The position numbers and the translations under genes are program-made. A stretch of DNA of 64,000 bases from Christiangramia oceanisediminis. GTDB taxonomy: Bacteria; Bacteroidota; Bacteroidia; Flavobacteriales; Flavobacteriaceae. Each line of letters starts with the position of its first letter. Positions within the stretch are counted from its first letter, which is position 1. Below are positions 1 to 9,924 of the stretch, piece by piece. Under the pieces are notes generated by a model that ran no database searches, was not told where the DNA came from, and was given only the letters and a program-made list of their open reading frames with translations. The stretch covers positions 62,001 through 126,000 of the forward strand of contig NZ_JANCNS010000002.1 of NCBI RefSeq assembly GCF_022570735.2, in the 5' to 3' direction.

Positions 1-2370
1 GATCAGTCTTTTCTGCTCCTCAAACTGCCTGTGCTGATTGATCTGGTACCTGTAAACGCCCAAAACTATCAACAGCAAACTGCTAAATACCAGTAACCCA
101 AACCACCAGGTGCGCCAGAAGGGTGGTAATATGGATAGCTCTGCCAGGGTTTGTGTATGATTTAAACCGGTGCTCGAATCCAGCACATTTACAGATACCT
201 CGTACTTCCTGGGTGGCAGGAAAGGTAAAAATATATCCGGTTTGGAAGAGGGAAGACTCCATTCATCCTTTGGGTTAAGGCGATACTGGTAACTTAACTT
301 TTTAGGATAGGGGTGAGCATTGGTGCTGAACTTCAGCAATAACGTATTCTCATCATGCTGTAATTCGATCCTCTTATTATCGGCAATATTTTTTACTGGA
401 AAATGACCGTTATTAACATAAACCTCCTTAATATCCAGGTTATGTATCAGGGGTTCTGTATCGGTGACCCGGCTAAGGTCTATTTGATAAAAGCCACCCC
501 TGCTTCCTATGGAAAGTATATTTTCATTTAGTTCTGCACCCAGGAATGGTTGTTCCAGTCCCTGCTCTTCATTCAGAAAAATAAAACTGCCGTCCTTATA
601 AAGGTTAAGACCTTTTTCGGTTCCAATAAGCAGACTCCCATTATGCGATTTGAGGAATGAAATACTGTTTCCTTCAATGCTGGCTCTTGGAATTTTTTTC
701 AGGATTCGGAATTCTTCCTCGTCATTTACGATAAAAACATCGCCAAACTCGTTCGACATGGCCAGGTTTTCATTCAGTTGAGTGATATGTCTTAATTTCT
801 TTTCCTGCCAGGTGCCGTCTTCAAGGTAAGATCTGAAAGCGCCATTCTCCCATTTATATAGCCCGGAAAAGACCGAAACCAAATAGGTTTTCCCCGCTTT
901 TTTCAAACTATTGACCACCATGGTAGGCGTTAAGGGATCTTCCTGCCTGAAGTGAGTATATTCAAAATCCTCCAGGTCGCTGTAGATTCGCACTCCTCCA
1001 TAGGGGTGGGTTTCAATAAGCTCTCCGCCTTCAGAGAAATTGATCTCTTCAGAATGCAACGGAATATAGCGCTGAAGTTTTCCGGAAGCTTTAATAGCAA
1101 AAATCCCAATATTGGTATTCACCCAGAAACTGCCTTCAGAAGCTTTGATATCATAAAAGCTGATCTCTGCAGGCGGGGTGGAATAATCCAGTTCGTAAAA
1201 AGAGTCTTCATATTTGGGCAGGGGGATTTCGGTATTTGCAACATAGGCCTTTTGCCAGTCTTTTAATTGATCAAGAGAAATGAACTTTTCGCCCAGCCTG
1301 CTTTTTAAAAAAATACCATCATCAAGTAATACTGCTGCATTTTTTCCCCGGAAGCTGAATCCATATACATCACGGCCAGGAATGCTATGAAATTCTACCT
1401 GAGGATCGAGTTGCACCTCGAACAAGCCTGCATCCATGCTTCCTGCATATAATTTTCCGAAGTTTTTATCATAAGCCAGTGAAATGATCTTTTTGCTGGG
1501 AATATTGAAGTCGCCAGCCCTTGAGATCATTTGGTTGTCCTTGATCTCGAAGATTCCACCGTTAGTGTCATAGATACCCCAGGCAGCTGCATAGATCTTA
1601 TTATTGGCGGTCTTTACATGATCCCAGATGATAGAAGAGCCATATTGAGCAAATTCTGGATGCTTTTTCAGGATATAGTCTTCCATACCTGTTTTAGTAA
1701 AAAATCCTTTATTGCTACTGTAGATACTGTCATTTTCAGGAAAAACCGAATAGATGAATCGATGGTCATTAACCTTTACCAGATCTGGGTTTTCCCTATT
1801 TTGGGTGAGCTTATAAATCCCGGTTTTATAGGTAGAGATATAAACTTCCTGATCATGTAGAAAGAAACCTGTGACCCGCAACAACTCGTCTTCTAAAGGC
1901 GATTTCCAGGATAGCACCTCGAAACTGTTGATGTTTACCCGGGAAACTCCATCACTGGTGCCAATATACATGTGATCCCGGTAAGAATACAACCTGTTGA
2001 TCTCATTGTGTGCAAGTCCGTCTTTTTTTGAGATCACCCTGAATTTCTCTCCATCGTAAATGCTAAGACCAGCGCCATAGCTTCCAAACCAGATATTACC
2101 GTTTGCATCTTCGGCTATTGCCCAGCAGCTGTTCAAAGCCAGCCCATCTTCCTCGAAATAGCTTTTAAAGGCATCGTTTTCCTTCTTTACAACTCCATTA
2201 TCGGTGCCAATCCAGAGAATATTATTGCTGTCTACCAGTAAGGATCTTACGGTATTGTTGGGCAATTCATTGGCCGAGGTATAGTGATTTCCAGGCAGGT
2301 TCTGGGAGAAAACCACATTACAGGCTAAAAGGAAGAAGAGTAGAAGTCTAGTGATTCTGGAGAATGGCAT
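1..2370 (-). CDS. Two-component sensor with propeller repeats, Y_Y_Y domain and one membrane helix (3' end beyond the window)
   Basis: The minus-strand frame is open from an ATG at 2370 to the window edge, giving 790 codons without a stop. It starts with a signal peptide (MPFSRITRLLLFFLLAC..., about 23 residues). Reg_prop-type propeller repeats follow, for example NNILWIGTDNG near residue 50. A Y_Y_Y domain lies near residues 690-745 (YQYRLNPKDEW), and a single transmembrane helix near 750-772 precedes a charged linker. The kinase core would lie beyond the edge. The start overlaps the 3' end of the LytTR regulator by 23 bp, so the two are almost certainly translated together. A LytTR partner suggests a LytS-type kinase domain; this is inferred. 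In this family the periplasmic propeller senses an unknown extracellular ligand. Confidence 0.85.
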   Translation of the reverse strand, partial: MPFSRITRLLLFFLLACNVVFSQNLPGNHYTSANELPNNTVRSLLVDSNNILWIGTDNGVVKKENDAFKSYFEEDGLALNSCWAIAEDANGNIWFGSYGAGLSIYDGEKFRVISKKDGLAHNEINRLYSYRDHMYIGTSDGVSRVNINSFEVLSWKSPLEDELLRVTGFFLHDQEVYISTYKTGIYKLTQNRENPDLVKVNDHRFIYSVFPENDSIYSSNKGFFTKTGMEDYILKKHPEFAQYGSSIIWDHVKTANNKIYAAAWGIYDTNGGIFEIKDNQMISRAGDFNIPSKKIISLAYDKNFGKLYAGSMDAGLFEVQLDPQVEFHSIPGRDVYGFSFRGKNAAVLLDDGIFLKSRLGEKFISLDQLKDWQKAYVANTEIPLPKYEDSFYELDYSTPPAEISFYDIKASEGSFWVNTNIGIFAIKASGKLQRYIPLHSEEINFSEGGELIETHPYGGVRIYSDLEDFEYTHFRQEDPLTPTMVVNSLKKAGKTYLVSVFSGLYKWENGAFRSYLEDGTWQEKKLRHITQLNENLAMSNEFGDVFIVNDEEEFRILKKIPRASIEGNSISFLKSHNGSLLIGTEKGLNLYKDGSFIFLNEEQGLEQPFLGAELNENILSIGSRGGFYQIDLSRVTDTEPLIHNLDIKEVYVNNGHFPVKNIADNKRIELQHDENTLLLKFSTNAHPYPKKLSYQYRLNPKDEWSLPSSKPDIFLPFLPPRKYEVSVNVLDSSTGLNHTQTLAELSILPPFWRTWWFGLLVFSSLLLIVLGVYRYQINQHRQFEEQKRLI

Positions 2371-3097
2371 TTATAAATTCTTCTTCTTTTCTAAAGGAGA
2401 CCGGCAGTTTCTCCCCGTTGGTTAGTTCAACTTCCTTATTTGCTTTATGATATCTCACCACGAAATTCAGGTTTATCACATAGCTCTTATGAATTCTTAG
2501 AAAGGGTGCGGGCAGAATTTCCTCCACATATTTCAGGGTTTTCGTGGCCATCCTCTGGCTGCCGTCTATCTTTTTAATTCCGCAATAATTACTGTCTGCC
2601 TTACAGTACAGGATCTGGTTGGAGTGAATAAGTTCAAAACCTTCAAGGGTTGGAAATGCGATCTTACTCACGTTCTGGTCGTTCACGTTCAGGTTTTCGA
2701 GCAGCAGCGATAGTTTCTTTTGAGCAGAACTGCTTTCGTTTTTGGCCTCGAACCTTTTGATCGCTTCGGCCAGTTCAAGGTGATTAATAGGTTTCAGCAA
2801 ATAATCAAGCGCACTCTGCCTGATAGCCTTAATCGCAAATTGATTATAAGCAGTGGTAAAAATGACTTCAAAATTAATGGCATCAAAATATCTGAACAAT
2901 TCAAAACCATTCTTTTCAGGCATCTGGATGTCCAGGAAAACAAGGTCTGGCTCATAAGTTTTGATCGCAAGTACTCCTGAATCTACTGAAGGGCATTTGT
3001 CAGCTATAATGAATTTATTTGGGAAATATTTATGCAGGGTCTTTTCCAATAGGCTTTGGGCACCTATTTCGTCGTCGATAATGACTACTTTGATCAT
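2348..3097 (-). CDS. LytTR family response regulator
   Basis: A protein of 249 residues. The receiver domain at about 1-120 has the acidic pair D8/D9, phosphoacceptor D56 (LVFLDIQMP) and the switch lysine K102 (YLLKPIN). The LytTR DNA-binding domain lies at about 150-245 (FLRIHKSYVINLNFV). I chose the ATG at 3097 over an in-frame TTG at 3112, because MIKVVIIDDE matches the usual family start. It is the first gene of a two-gene unit with the propeller sensor, whose ATG lies inside the end of this gene. It should act as a cytoplasmic transcription factor phosphorylated by that sensor; its targets are unknown. Confidence 0.9.
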   Translation of the reverse strand: MIKVVIIDDEIGAQSLLEKTLHKYFPNKFIIADKCPSVDSGVLAIKTYEPDLVFLDIQMPEKNGFELFRYFDAINFEVIFTTAYNQFAIKAIRQSALDYLLKPINHLELAEAIKRFEAKNESSSAQKKLSLLLENLNVNDQNVSKIAFPTLEGFELIHSNQILYCKADSNYCGIKKIDGSQRMATKTLKYVEEILPAPFLRIHKSYVINLNFVVRYHKANKEVELTNGEKLPVSFRKEEEFINAILQNH

Positions 3098-3246
3098 AAG
3101 ATTTAACTTCAATTAGTTTTCAGGCCTAATCCCTGAGTAACGCTAAAATAATATGCATAACTTAAAGATTAGCGCCCCGGGTAAATAAAAATGCGGAAAG
3201 TTAAAGAATTCCAGAATCTACCTGAAATTATCAGTTCGAACCGAGC

Positions 3247-3963
3247 TTATTTCTTTATGAATATCATACAATGTTGCCAGGGAAGATTATCTATATTTTC
3301 CATAAGCCTGAAGCCGTTCGCTTCAAACTCTTTTACTGCCTGCGCTACTGTCATTTTATGCAATTTCTTGATGGGAATGGAATCGTCCTCGCCCTTATAT
3401 TCTATCAGGTAAATTTTTCCGTCTTTCTTCAAGGCAGCGTGCATGGATTCCAGCATTTCAACCGGATAACTAAATTCGTGATACACATCTACCATCAAAA
3501 TCTTGTCTACTGAATTTTCCGGAAGTTTTGTGCTTTTTTCTGAACCCTGGATAAGCCTGATATTCTCCTGTTCAGCAGCCTTTTTACGTTTCTCGATGGC
3601 TTGCAGCATTTCGGGCTGAATATCTACGGCATAAATCAACCCATTTTCGGCCAGAGGAGCCATTTTAAAAACATGGTAACCAGAGCCCGCACCAATATCG
3701 GCTATGGTATTTCCGGGTTGAATATCCATATTTTTGATTAATCGGCTGGTATTTTCCTCTTTTTCTCTTTCTGGCCGCTCCAGCCAGCCAATCCCCTGGA
3801 ACCCCATTACATGAGCGATCTCCCGTCCTTTGTAAAATTTGCCAATCCCATCGAAACTACCATTTTGATAGGTATAATTTTCATCTTTTTCGTTTGTCTG
3901 ACCCTTGCACTGAAAGAAGCTTAAAGCAGCTATAACAAGTAATAAGTATTTAAAGGTTTCCAT
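3247..3963 (-). CDS. Class I SAM-dependent methyltransferase with a lipoprotein-like N-terminus
   Basis: A protein of 238 residues. The Rossmann methyltransferase core shows motif I at residues 89-95 (DIGAGSG), the acidic end of strand 2 at D114 (VDIQPEM) and a post-I region with DVYHEF. The first 19 residues are a hydrophobic leader ending at a cysteine (ALSFFQC), which looks like a lipoprotein signal although Q at -1 is not a classical lipobox residue. If exported, the enzyme would work where SAM is not expected, so either the leader is not a true signal or the protein has another role. The ATG at 3963 is preferred to an in-frame TTG at 3969. It stands alone, divergent from the barrel gene at 4220. 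The substrate is unknown. Confidence 0.8.
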   Translation of the reverse strand: METFKYLLLVIAALSFFQCKGQTNEKDENYTYQNGSFDGIGKFYKGREIAHVMGFQGIGWLERPEREKEENTSRLIKNMDIQPGNTIADIGAGSGYHVFKMAPLAENGLIYAVDIQPEMLQAIEKRKKAAEQENIRLIQGSEKSTKLPENSVDKILMVDVYHEFSYPVEMLESMHAALKKDGKIYLIEYKGEDDSIPIKKLHKMTVAQAVKEFEANGFRLMENIDNLPWQHCMIFIKK

Positions 3964-4219
3964 ATCCAATTTCTCGTTTCTCTAAAATTAAGGAAACACA
4001 GGCACTTTTCCATTTATGGCGGGAACCGAAGTCGGCATCTAATGGCTATATAGGTTTAAAGAGCAGTGGTTCTCCTTAAAAATACCCTCCTGAAGGTATT
4101 GTAGGGCTTTCATTTCTGAACTAAATTCAATGGATTTTCGTATTCCCTATAATGCGATTCAAGTGGCTTCCCCAACTCTCACTTTTGCCGGATCTAATTC
4201 ACCTCTAAATTTTAAGAAT

Positions 4220-5002
4220 ATGAAAAATGCCAGTTTGTTAATCGTGTTTTTTCTAGCCCTGAACCTAAGTTTTGGCCAGGAAACCAATCAAGCCTTTCAA
4301 GAGGAGGAAGAACTAAAACCTATCTATACCCAGCGGAAGAACATTCCAAAGTTCGCGCCCACGAGCCTGGTCTTTCGAAATTTTCAGTTTCAGTATGAAA
4401 GGGTTTTAAATCAAAGGTTCTCTGTAGCCTTAACCTATTCCACCATTCCAGAGGGAGATTTTCCCTTTAAAGACCTGCTGCTTGAATCGGCAGACGAGGA
4501 AGAGGATCTCAACCGATACCTGGAGAATTCCTCTATCAAATACACCAGTTTTACGCCAGAAATAAGGATTTATTTTGGAGATGGTTATGGAAAGGGATTT
4601 TACCTGGCGCCTTTTTATAGGCATACCAATTACGATCTAAAAGGGATACAATTCTATTATGATTCTGATGAAGGCAATGAAGAAGTAGTAGTGACCAGTG
4701 GAGAGCTTAAAAGCAATACTTTTGGCTTACAGGTTGGAAGCCAGTTTAACCTTGGTAACAGGCTTGTCCTGGACTGGTTCATAATTGGGCCACATTATGG
4801 CACAAGTAATGGAGACCTTCTGGGACGAACTACCGAAACTCTTTCTGAACAGGAGCAACAGGACCTTGATGAGGTACTTAGCGATATAGATATGCCGGTG
4901 GGAGATTTTACCCATGAAGTGGATTCACGGGGAGCCAACATTAAGGTAGACGGACCCTGGGGAGGAATACGTGCCGGGATCGCTATAGGCTATAGATTTT
5001 AA
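4220..5002 (+). CDS. Outer-membrane beta-barrel protein, unknown function
   Basis: A protein of 260 residues beginning at the ATG at 4220, which opens a clean signal peptide (MKNASLLIVFFLALNLSFGQ). An in-frame upstream ATG at 4130 would bury that signal and is rejected. The mature part has alternating hydrophobic and aromatic stretches (FQFQYERVLNQRFSVALTY, FYLAPFYRHTNYDL) and ends in aromatic FRAGIAIGYRF-like strands, as expected for a small barrel. There are two acidic patches in predicted loops (residues about 100-110 and 165-170). A stem-loop terminator follows at 5037. I do not recognise a specific family. Confidence 0.75.
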   Translation: MKNASLLIVFFLALNLSFGQETNQAFQEEEELKPIYTQRKNIPKFAPTSLVFRNFQFQYERVLNQRFSVALTYSTIPEGDFPFKDLLLESADEEEDLNRYLENSSIKYTSFTPEIRIYFGDGYGKGFYLAPFYRHTNYDLKGIQFYYDSDEGNEEVVVTSGELKSNTFGLQVGSQFNLGNRLVLDWFIIGPHYGTSNGDLLGRTTETLSEQEQQDLDEVLSDIDMPVGDFTHEVDSRGANIKVDGPWGGIRAGIAIGYRF

Positions 5003-5036
5003 TTGCAGTCCCCCTGCCTTCAACCTGGTAATTGGT

Positions 5037-5074
5037 GAAACTGCCTGGGTCAAACTCCTGGCAGTTTCCCTTTT
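5037..5074 (+). terminator. Rho-independent terminator after the barrel gene
   Basis: A perfect 9-bp stem (GAAACTGCC at 5037-5045 with GGCAGTTTC at 5060-5068) is followed by CCTTTT. It lies 35 bp after the stop of the barrel gene, in the gap between convergent genes. The short T-run favours termination on the plus strand. Confidence 0.65.
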
Positions 5075-5087
5075 AGTGTGGATGTTT

Positions 5088-8000
5088 TCAATTTTCTTTT
5101 TCCTTTTCAAGCTTTCTGTTACCAAGCCTGAATTTGGTTCTTAGTTTTTGTTTGCGTTCTTTTTCACTTTCCTTGTCCTGGATCACCTGTATATAGAATT
5201 TGGCCCCAGATTCTTCAAAGGATATCTTTTCTGGTAGTTCCTGGCCATCTCTGCTTTTAAAGATATTGTTCCAGGGTAGGGAGATCCAGATATTATGATA
5301 TTCGCCTATTTTAGAGCGGCCTTCAATAAAGAAATGCAGGGCAGTAGATTGAATTTCGGTGCGGGGCACTTCTATCATCCCGTTGTTTATCGTAAAACTT
5401 TGTTTGATAGGGCGAAATTCAAGGTTTTTGAATCGCTCTTCCTTCAACAGGATCACATTCTCGGTGATGGGATCAAATTCATGAATGGCCAGGTTGCGAA
5501 GGTTCATTTTAAGCTTTCCATTTAAAGTATTGATCGCCACCGTTCCGCTATCCTTAAGGATACCTCTTAGGTCCAATTCCAGGTCGAGTTTTCCTTTGAT
5601 CTTTTTGGCATTCCGAAGGTCTTTATTTTTGAGATAATCCAGGTCTTTTATCAGATTTTCAAGATCGATGTCCTCGATATTCATCTTAATATTCACTGGC
5701 AGATTTTCTTCTACTGCCACACCGGCTTCCAGCTGCAGGTCTATCTGTCCTTCATCGTATCGAAGCCTGGTATCTGCGATACGAATGGCACCCGAATCGT
5801 CATATTCGATCCTGGAATTAAAATTTGAAACACCGAGATCCCTATAGATCAAAGAATCGATCTGTATGCCCGCCGAGGGCCGGTAAGATCGATTTATATT
5901 GCTAAGAATTTGCTTTAAATTTTTAATTTCAAGCTTCTTTCGGTCTGCGCTGTCTTTCCTCTTTCCGGTTGTGCCCAGCAGTTCCTTCAGGTCTGCGCTA
6001 TGTAAATAAGGCGATTTGATCTCGAATGAAGAGGTATGGGTGTTATTGGAACTTTCGGTATTGATAAAGCTGGAGAAATTATCGATCTGTCCTGTAATTG
6101 CCAGGGAACTTTTCCCGGGCAGGTTTATATCGAGGTTTTCAAGATAGGCCAGGTCATTTTCGATAAGCAAATGCAAACTGTCTACCGGAAGCCGAATATC
6201 GGTTCCTTCAATATCCACACTTGTATTGGTGAAACTCAACTCCCCAAGAGCACTGGTATTCATGATCTTCAGGTCGCTGGCTTCACCACGATAGCTCATG
6301 TTAAATTTGAAATCACCAGATCTTAAAAGGAAGTTCACCGTTTGAAGCAACTCGTTCAGGTCTTTCGATTTTCCTTCGGCAGCTATAGAAAACTCAAAGT
6401 CGAAAGGATTACGGTCGCTCCCAGAATTCGGATTGTTCTGTGCCTCAACCTGGCCGCTTATAAATGCTTCTGAATCCAGGTAGGCAACATGCAGATCATC
6501 CAGTTTGAGAATAGAATCATTTTCAAAATAGACTCTAGCGCTAAGATCTTCGGACACCAGGTTACCATACTTCAGGGAATCAACGCTTAATTTGAATTCC
6601 GGATGGAACCGGTAGATATCAGTAAAAACGGCATTCAGGTCAGGTTTGCTTTGAACTGTTTTAGTGGTATCGGGCTCCAAACTGCTTACCATGTCCACCC
6701 ACTGTTCAAGGTCGATGTAAGGAGCTTTCAGTGCCATGAAAATGCGACCATTGCTTTCCAGGCTATCTACCAGGAATCCTGGAAATTGCTCTACCCTTGC
6801 TTCAAAGCTAAAAGGTTTATGATCGTCTATGGCGATCGTAAATGGTTTCACCTCGATATTTGAATCGTGGATACCAATCTTAAGACTGTCCAGTTCCAGG
6901 TCTATAGCTGCCTTTGGGTAGTAAAACCTTGTATTGCTAAGCAAAAGATCTCCATCAGCGTTATTGAGCAGCTCTCGAAATTTTTGAAGGTTTCCGGTCA
7001 CCTTCCCGGAGAAATTGAAGCTTCCGGCATTGATATCCAGCAGTTGAATATTGAAAAGCCTGTCGAAAACACCAATGGGGCCGGAGGATTGCGCCTCCAC
7101 GTCGATGAATACAGGTTCTTTTAATTCCCTGCCGGGATCAGGAATTCGTAGCGATCCGTTGATTTTGGTGATCGCATTATCATAATTAAAGCTCAGGTTT
7201 TTAAGCTGAATGGTTTCTGAATTTATAAACCGGATATCGGCATCGAGATCCTGGAACTCATTCTCGTTATAGATCACCGTGTTGAGGTCCAGCCTGAACC
7301 GGGGCTGGAATTTATTATAGATGGCTTCAAAGGTTTCATGTAGCGTATTATACTTCCTGGTATCCTGGTTGGAAGCGGGTACGAATTCCATGGCGGTAGC
7401 CAGGAGATCGTTTATGTTCAATGTTTCAGAATCCAGGCTTACATCGGTAGAGGCAGGCGATTCGGGATTATCTACCAAAAGGGACGAGAAATTATCAACA
7501 CTTCCCCTAAAAACCAGTTGCTCTCCATTTGGCAGGGCGATACGCAGTTCTTCAAGGATAGAATTGCTGTTGGTCAGGGCCACATCGAGCACCTCAACCG
7601 GAAGCTGAATATTGTTTTTGGTCAATACCACCCGGGTATTGATGAGTTTGAAATTCCCGGTAGACTTATCGAAGATCCCGGCTGGGCTCGCGATATCCCC
7701 ACTAATTTGAGTTTCCAGGGAAAATGTGCCACCAATGAAATTAAAATTATTGGCTTGGAGAGCTTTTGCCAAAGTTTCGTTGGAACCAGACATGTTGAGG
7801 TTTGCCTTTACGAAGTTCATGGCCTCTTCAGATGACTGAAAATAGGAGTCTGTTGCCGCGATTTGGATGTCTTCCAGTTGAGCCGTAAAATCTTTGAAAT
7901 AGATCCGGATGTCCCGCTTTCCCGGATGTTGTTTTCCTTCACTAACGGCCTCCGTTAAACTGTTGGTAAGAGATCCCTCAATGTTCACATCGCTTAGGGC

Positions 8001-9035
8001 CAGGTTTTCCCTTAGCTGGATGCGGTTGTTTGTGGTAGAAAAACTGGCTGTTATATAAGGGACATTGCCATACTGGAATGTACCTTTTAAGTTGAGCCGG
8101 GTTTCCAGTGGATCGCTGAACTCATAATTGGCAAGTTTGGCCGCCAGACTGTCTGGAAGCAAGTTCCTGGTTTGCTGAAAATTGGTTTCTGAATTAAGGA
8201 ATGTGAATTCATACGAATTGATGCCGTCAAAATCGAATTTTGCTTCCGTGTTAAAATTCTGTTCACCAATTTCAAGCATAAATTCAGGCAGGCTCAGCAG
8301 GTCGCGGTCTTCATTTAAGGTGAAACGCGGGCTCCCTGAAATCACTGCACCGTTGATATAGCTGCCCTTTTCGGTATTAAAACCGAGATCGTTTACCAGG
8401 ACCTCAAAATTGAGGTTTCCGTGAACCATGTCATCATCTTTTCTTATTCTGCCGCTAGCTTCCCGTACTTCCAGGTCGAAGTATTTATTAAGCATGCTGT
8501 CTTTTGAAACAAAGCGAATATCCCGCAACCTGAAATTGGTGCGTTCGGTATCCAGCCAGAACGGGAAGCTGAGTCCATAACTGGGATCGCCCTGCTTTTC
8601 AATTTTTACTCGTATGTATTCTTCCAGTGTTTTTTCGGAGATCACCTGAGACTGAATATTTGCCTGGTCAATCTCTATATTCTTGAACTCGATCTGCCCC
8701 ATCAACAGGTCTACCGCGCCTATGCTAACCCTGGCCTCCTTAATGCCTATGGAGGTTCTTTTGTCGAGAATGGTATCAAAACCGGTTTGGTTGATATCCC
8801 TGATCGTAAAACCAACATTGGGAAAACCTTCCAGGAAAGTGGCCTGTACATCTCCAATTTCAAGGCTGCCATTATTGTTTTCATTATACCAGTCCTGCAA
8901 CTCATCTATAAGGAAATCCCGCTTGAAATATCCAAGAGTAAAAAGAAAAGCGGGAACCAGGAAAAGCACGGCCAGGATCATGCCGACATTCTTTAACCAC
9001 TTTTTGGAATTTCTTTCGTCTTCTTTAGACTCCAC
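5088..9035 (-). CDS. Very large AsmA-like family protein
   Basis: A protein of 1315 residues with a short charged N-terminus, one transmembrane helix at about 17-37 (VGMILAVLFLVPAFLFTLGYF) and then a long repetitive beta-rich region. The AsmA start pattern is visible (NGSLEIGDVQATFLEGFPNVGFTIRDI). The C-terminal AsmA part carries DLDLRG, INTLNGKLKMNL and ITENVILLKEERF. Family knowledge: AsmA/TamB-like proteins sit in the inner membrane, extend into the periplasm and are linked to lipid transport or outer-membrane assembly. The start is GTG at 9035; the next in-frame ATG (residue 19) would cut into the membrane helix. No operon partner is visible. Confidence 0.85.
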   Translation of the reverse strand: MESKEDERNSKKWLKNVGMILAVLFLVPAFLFTLGYFKRDFLIDELQDWYNENNNGSLEIGDVQATFLEGFPNVGFTIRDINQTGFDTILDKRTSIGIKEARVSIGAVDLLMGQIEFKNIEIDQANIQSQVISEKTLEEYIRVKIEKQGDPSYGLSFPFWLDTERTNFRLRDIRFVSKDSMLNKYFDLEVREASGRIRKDDDMVHGNLNFEVLVNDLGFNTEKGSYINGAVISGSPRFTLNEDRDLLSLPEFMLEIGEQNFNTEAKFDFDGINSYEFTFLNSETNFQQTRNLLPDSLAAKLANYEFSDPLETRLNLKGTFQYGNVPYITASFSTTNNRIQLRENLALSDVNIEGSLTNSLTEAVSEGKQHPGKRDIRIYFKDFTAQLEDIQIAATDSYFQSSEEAMNFVKANLNMSGSNETLAKALQANNFNFIGGTFSLETQISGDIASPAGIFDKSTGNFKLINTRVVLTKNNIQLPVEVLDVALTNSNSILEELRIALPNGEQLVFRGSVDNFSSLLVDNPESPASTDVSLDSETLNINDLLATAMEFVPASNQDTRKYNTLHETFEAIYNKFQPRFRLDLNTVIYNENEFQDLDADIRFINSETIQLKNLSFNYDNAITKINGSLRIPDPGRELKEPVFIDVEAQSSGPIGVFDRLFNIQLLDINAGSFNFSGKVTGNLQKFRELLNNADGDLLLSNTRFYYPKAAIDLELDSLKIGIHDSNIEVKPFTIAIDDHKPFSFEARVEQFPGFLVDSLESNGRIFMALKAPYIDLEQWVDMVSSLEPDTTKTVQSKPDLNAVFTDIYRFHPEFKLSVDSLKYGNLVSEDLSARVYFENDSILKLDDLHVAYLDSEAFISGQVEAQNNPNSGSDRNPFDFEFSIAAEGKSKDLNELLQTVNFLLRSGDFKFNMSYRGEASDLKIMNTSALGELSFTNTSVDIEGTDIRLPVDSLHLLIENDLAYLENLDINLPGKSSLAITGQIDNFSSFINTESSNNTHTSSFEIKSPYLHSADLKELLGTTGKRKDSADRKKLEIKNLKQILSNINRSYRPSAGIQIDSLIYRDLGVSNFNSRIEYDDSGAIRIADTRLRYDEGQIDLQLEAGVAVEENLPVNIKMNIEDIDLENLIKDLDYLKNKDLRNAKKIKGKLDLELDLRGILKDSGTVAINTLNGKLKMNLRNLAIHEFDPITENVILLKEERFKNLEFRPIKQSFTINNGMIEVPRTEIQSTALHFFIEGRSKIGEYHNIWISLPWNNIFKSRDGQELPEKISFEESGAKFYIQVIQDKESEKERKQKLRTKFRLGNRKLEKEKEN

Positions 9036-9195
9036 GTTAGCTTGGTTGAGGTTTCAGGTAAACGCAATCTTTTCTTTAAAACCGGGATTAGCAGCCCAAA
9101 AGAATCTTTGTATAACCTGTTTTTTGTTCTATAAAACCGAATTTAACAAATCTGGCCTTACGGCATTGAATTTTGATCTTAAAAAATTCAGCAAT

Positions 9196-9225
9196 AAAAA
9201 ACCTGCAGGTTGCCCGGCAGGTTTT
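9196..9225 (-). terminator. Terminator of the DJ-1/PfpI gene
   Basis: AAAAACCTGC (9196-9205) pairs with GCAGGTTTT (9217-9225) across a G/C-rich loop. Read on the minus strand it ends in a T-run. It sits about 20 bp beyond the stop of the gene at 9247. Confidence 0.65.
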
Positions 9226-9246
9226 AAATTATTCTCGATTTAATTC

Positions 9247-9924
9247 CTATTTGATCAAGCCGTAAAGCTTTTCAGCAGCCAGGGAAGATGAAGCCGGGTT
9301 TTGCCCGGTTACCAGGTTCCCATCAACGAGCACATATTCTGCCCAGTCATCGCCTTTGGAATAAATTCCTCCATTCTCTTTGAGCATGTCTTCTACAAGG
9401 AAAGGCACTACATCTTTAAGTTCCACGGCTTCTTCTTCAGAATTGGTAAAACCAGTGACTTTTTTACCTTTTACCAGCGGTTCGCCATTTCCTTTTTTTA
9501 CATTCTTTAAGGCCGCCGGAGCGTGACATACAAAGCCGATCGGTTTTTTAGCCGAATTAAAACTTTCTATCAGTTTTATCGAATCTTTATCTTTTGAAAG
9601 ATCCCATAATGGGCCGTGGCCACCAGGGTAGAAGACGGCATCAAAATTTGCAGGATCCATTTCTGAAAGCTTATGCGTGTTATTGATCACCTCCCGGGCT
9701 TTTTCATCGCTTTTGAATCTTTTAGTATCCTCGGTTTGGGCATCTTCGGTATCACTGCTTGGATCTATTGGTGCCATTCCACCTTTAGGGGTGGCAACCG
9801 TGACTTTTACGCCTTTGTCGAGCATCCTGTAATAGGGAGCTGCGAACTCTTCAATCCAGAATCCGGTTTTATTTCCGGTATCTCCCAGTTCATCATGTGA
9901 AGTAAGTACAAATAATACGTTCAT
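9247..9924 (-). CDS. DJ-1/PfpI (Hsp31-like) family protein
   Basis: A protein of 225 residues starting at the ATG at 9924 (MNVLFVLTSHD); an upstream in-frame extension to 9999 is not conserved-looking. The fold signatures are clear: the conserved acid near E25/E26 (GFWIEEFAAP), GGHG at 101-104 (YPGGHGPLWDL) and the nucleophile elbow with C133-H134 (GFVCHAPAAL). Members of this branch are annotated as type 1 glutamine amidotransferase-like proteins, glyoxalase III or protein deglycases acting in carbonyl stress. The C-H pair and acid fit an active enzyme, but the substrate cannot be read from sequence. Its leader resembles that of the YciF gene at 10401. Confidence 0.85.
   Translation of the reverse strand: MNVLFVLTSHDELGDTGNKTGFWIEEFAAPYYRMLDKGVKVTVATPKGGMAPIDPSSDTEDAQTEDTKRFKSDEKAREVINNTHKLSEMDPANFDAVFYPGGHGPLWDLSKDKDSIKLIESFNSAKKPIGFVCHAPAALKNVKKGNGEPLVKGKKVTGFTNSEEEAVELKDVVPFLVEDMLKENGGIYSKGDDWAEYVLVDGNLVTGQNPASSSLAAEKLYGLIK

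Noticed and set aside
8683-9243. A 186-codon plus-strand reading frame overlapping the 5' end of the AsmA-like gene
   Set aside because: It is antisense to a well-supported coding region and shows no protein family features or signal peptide.
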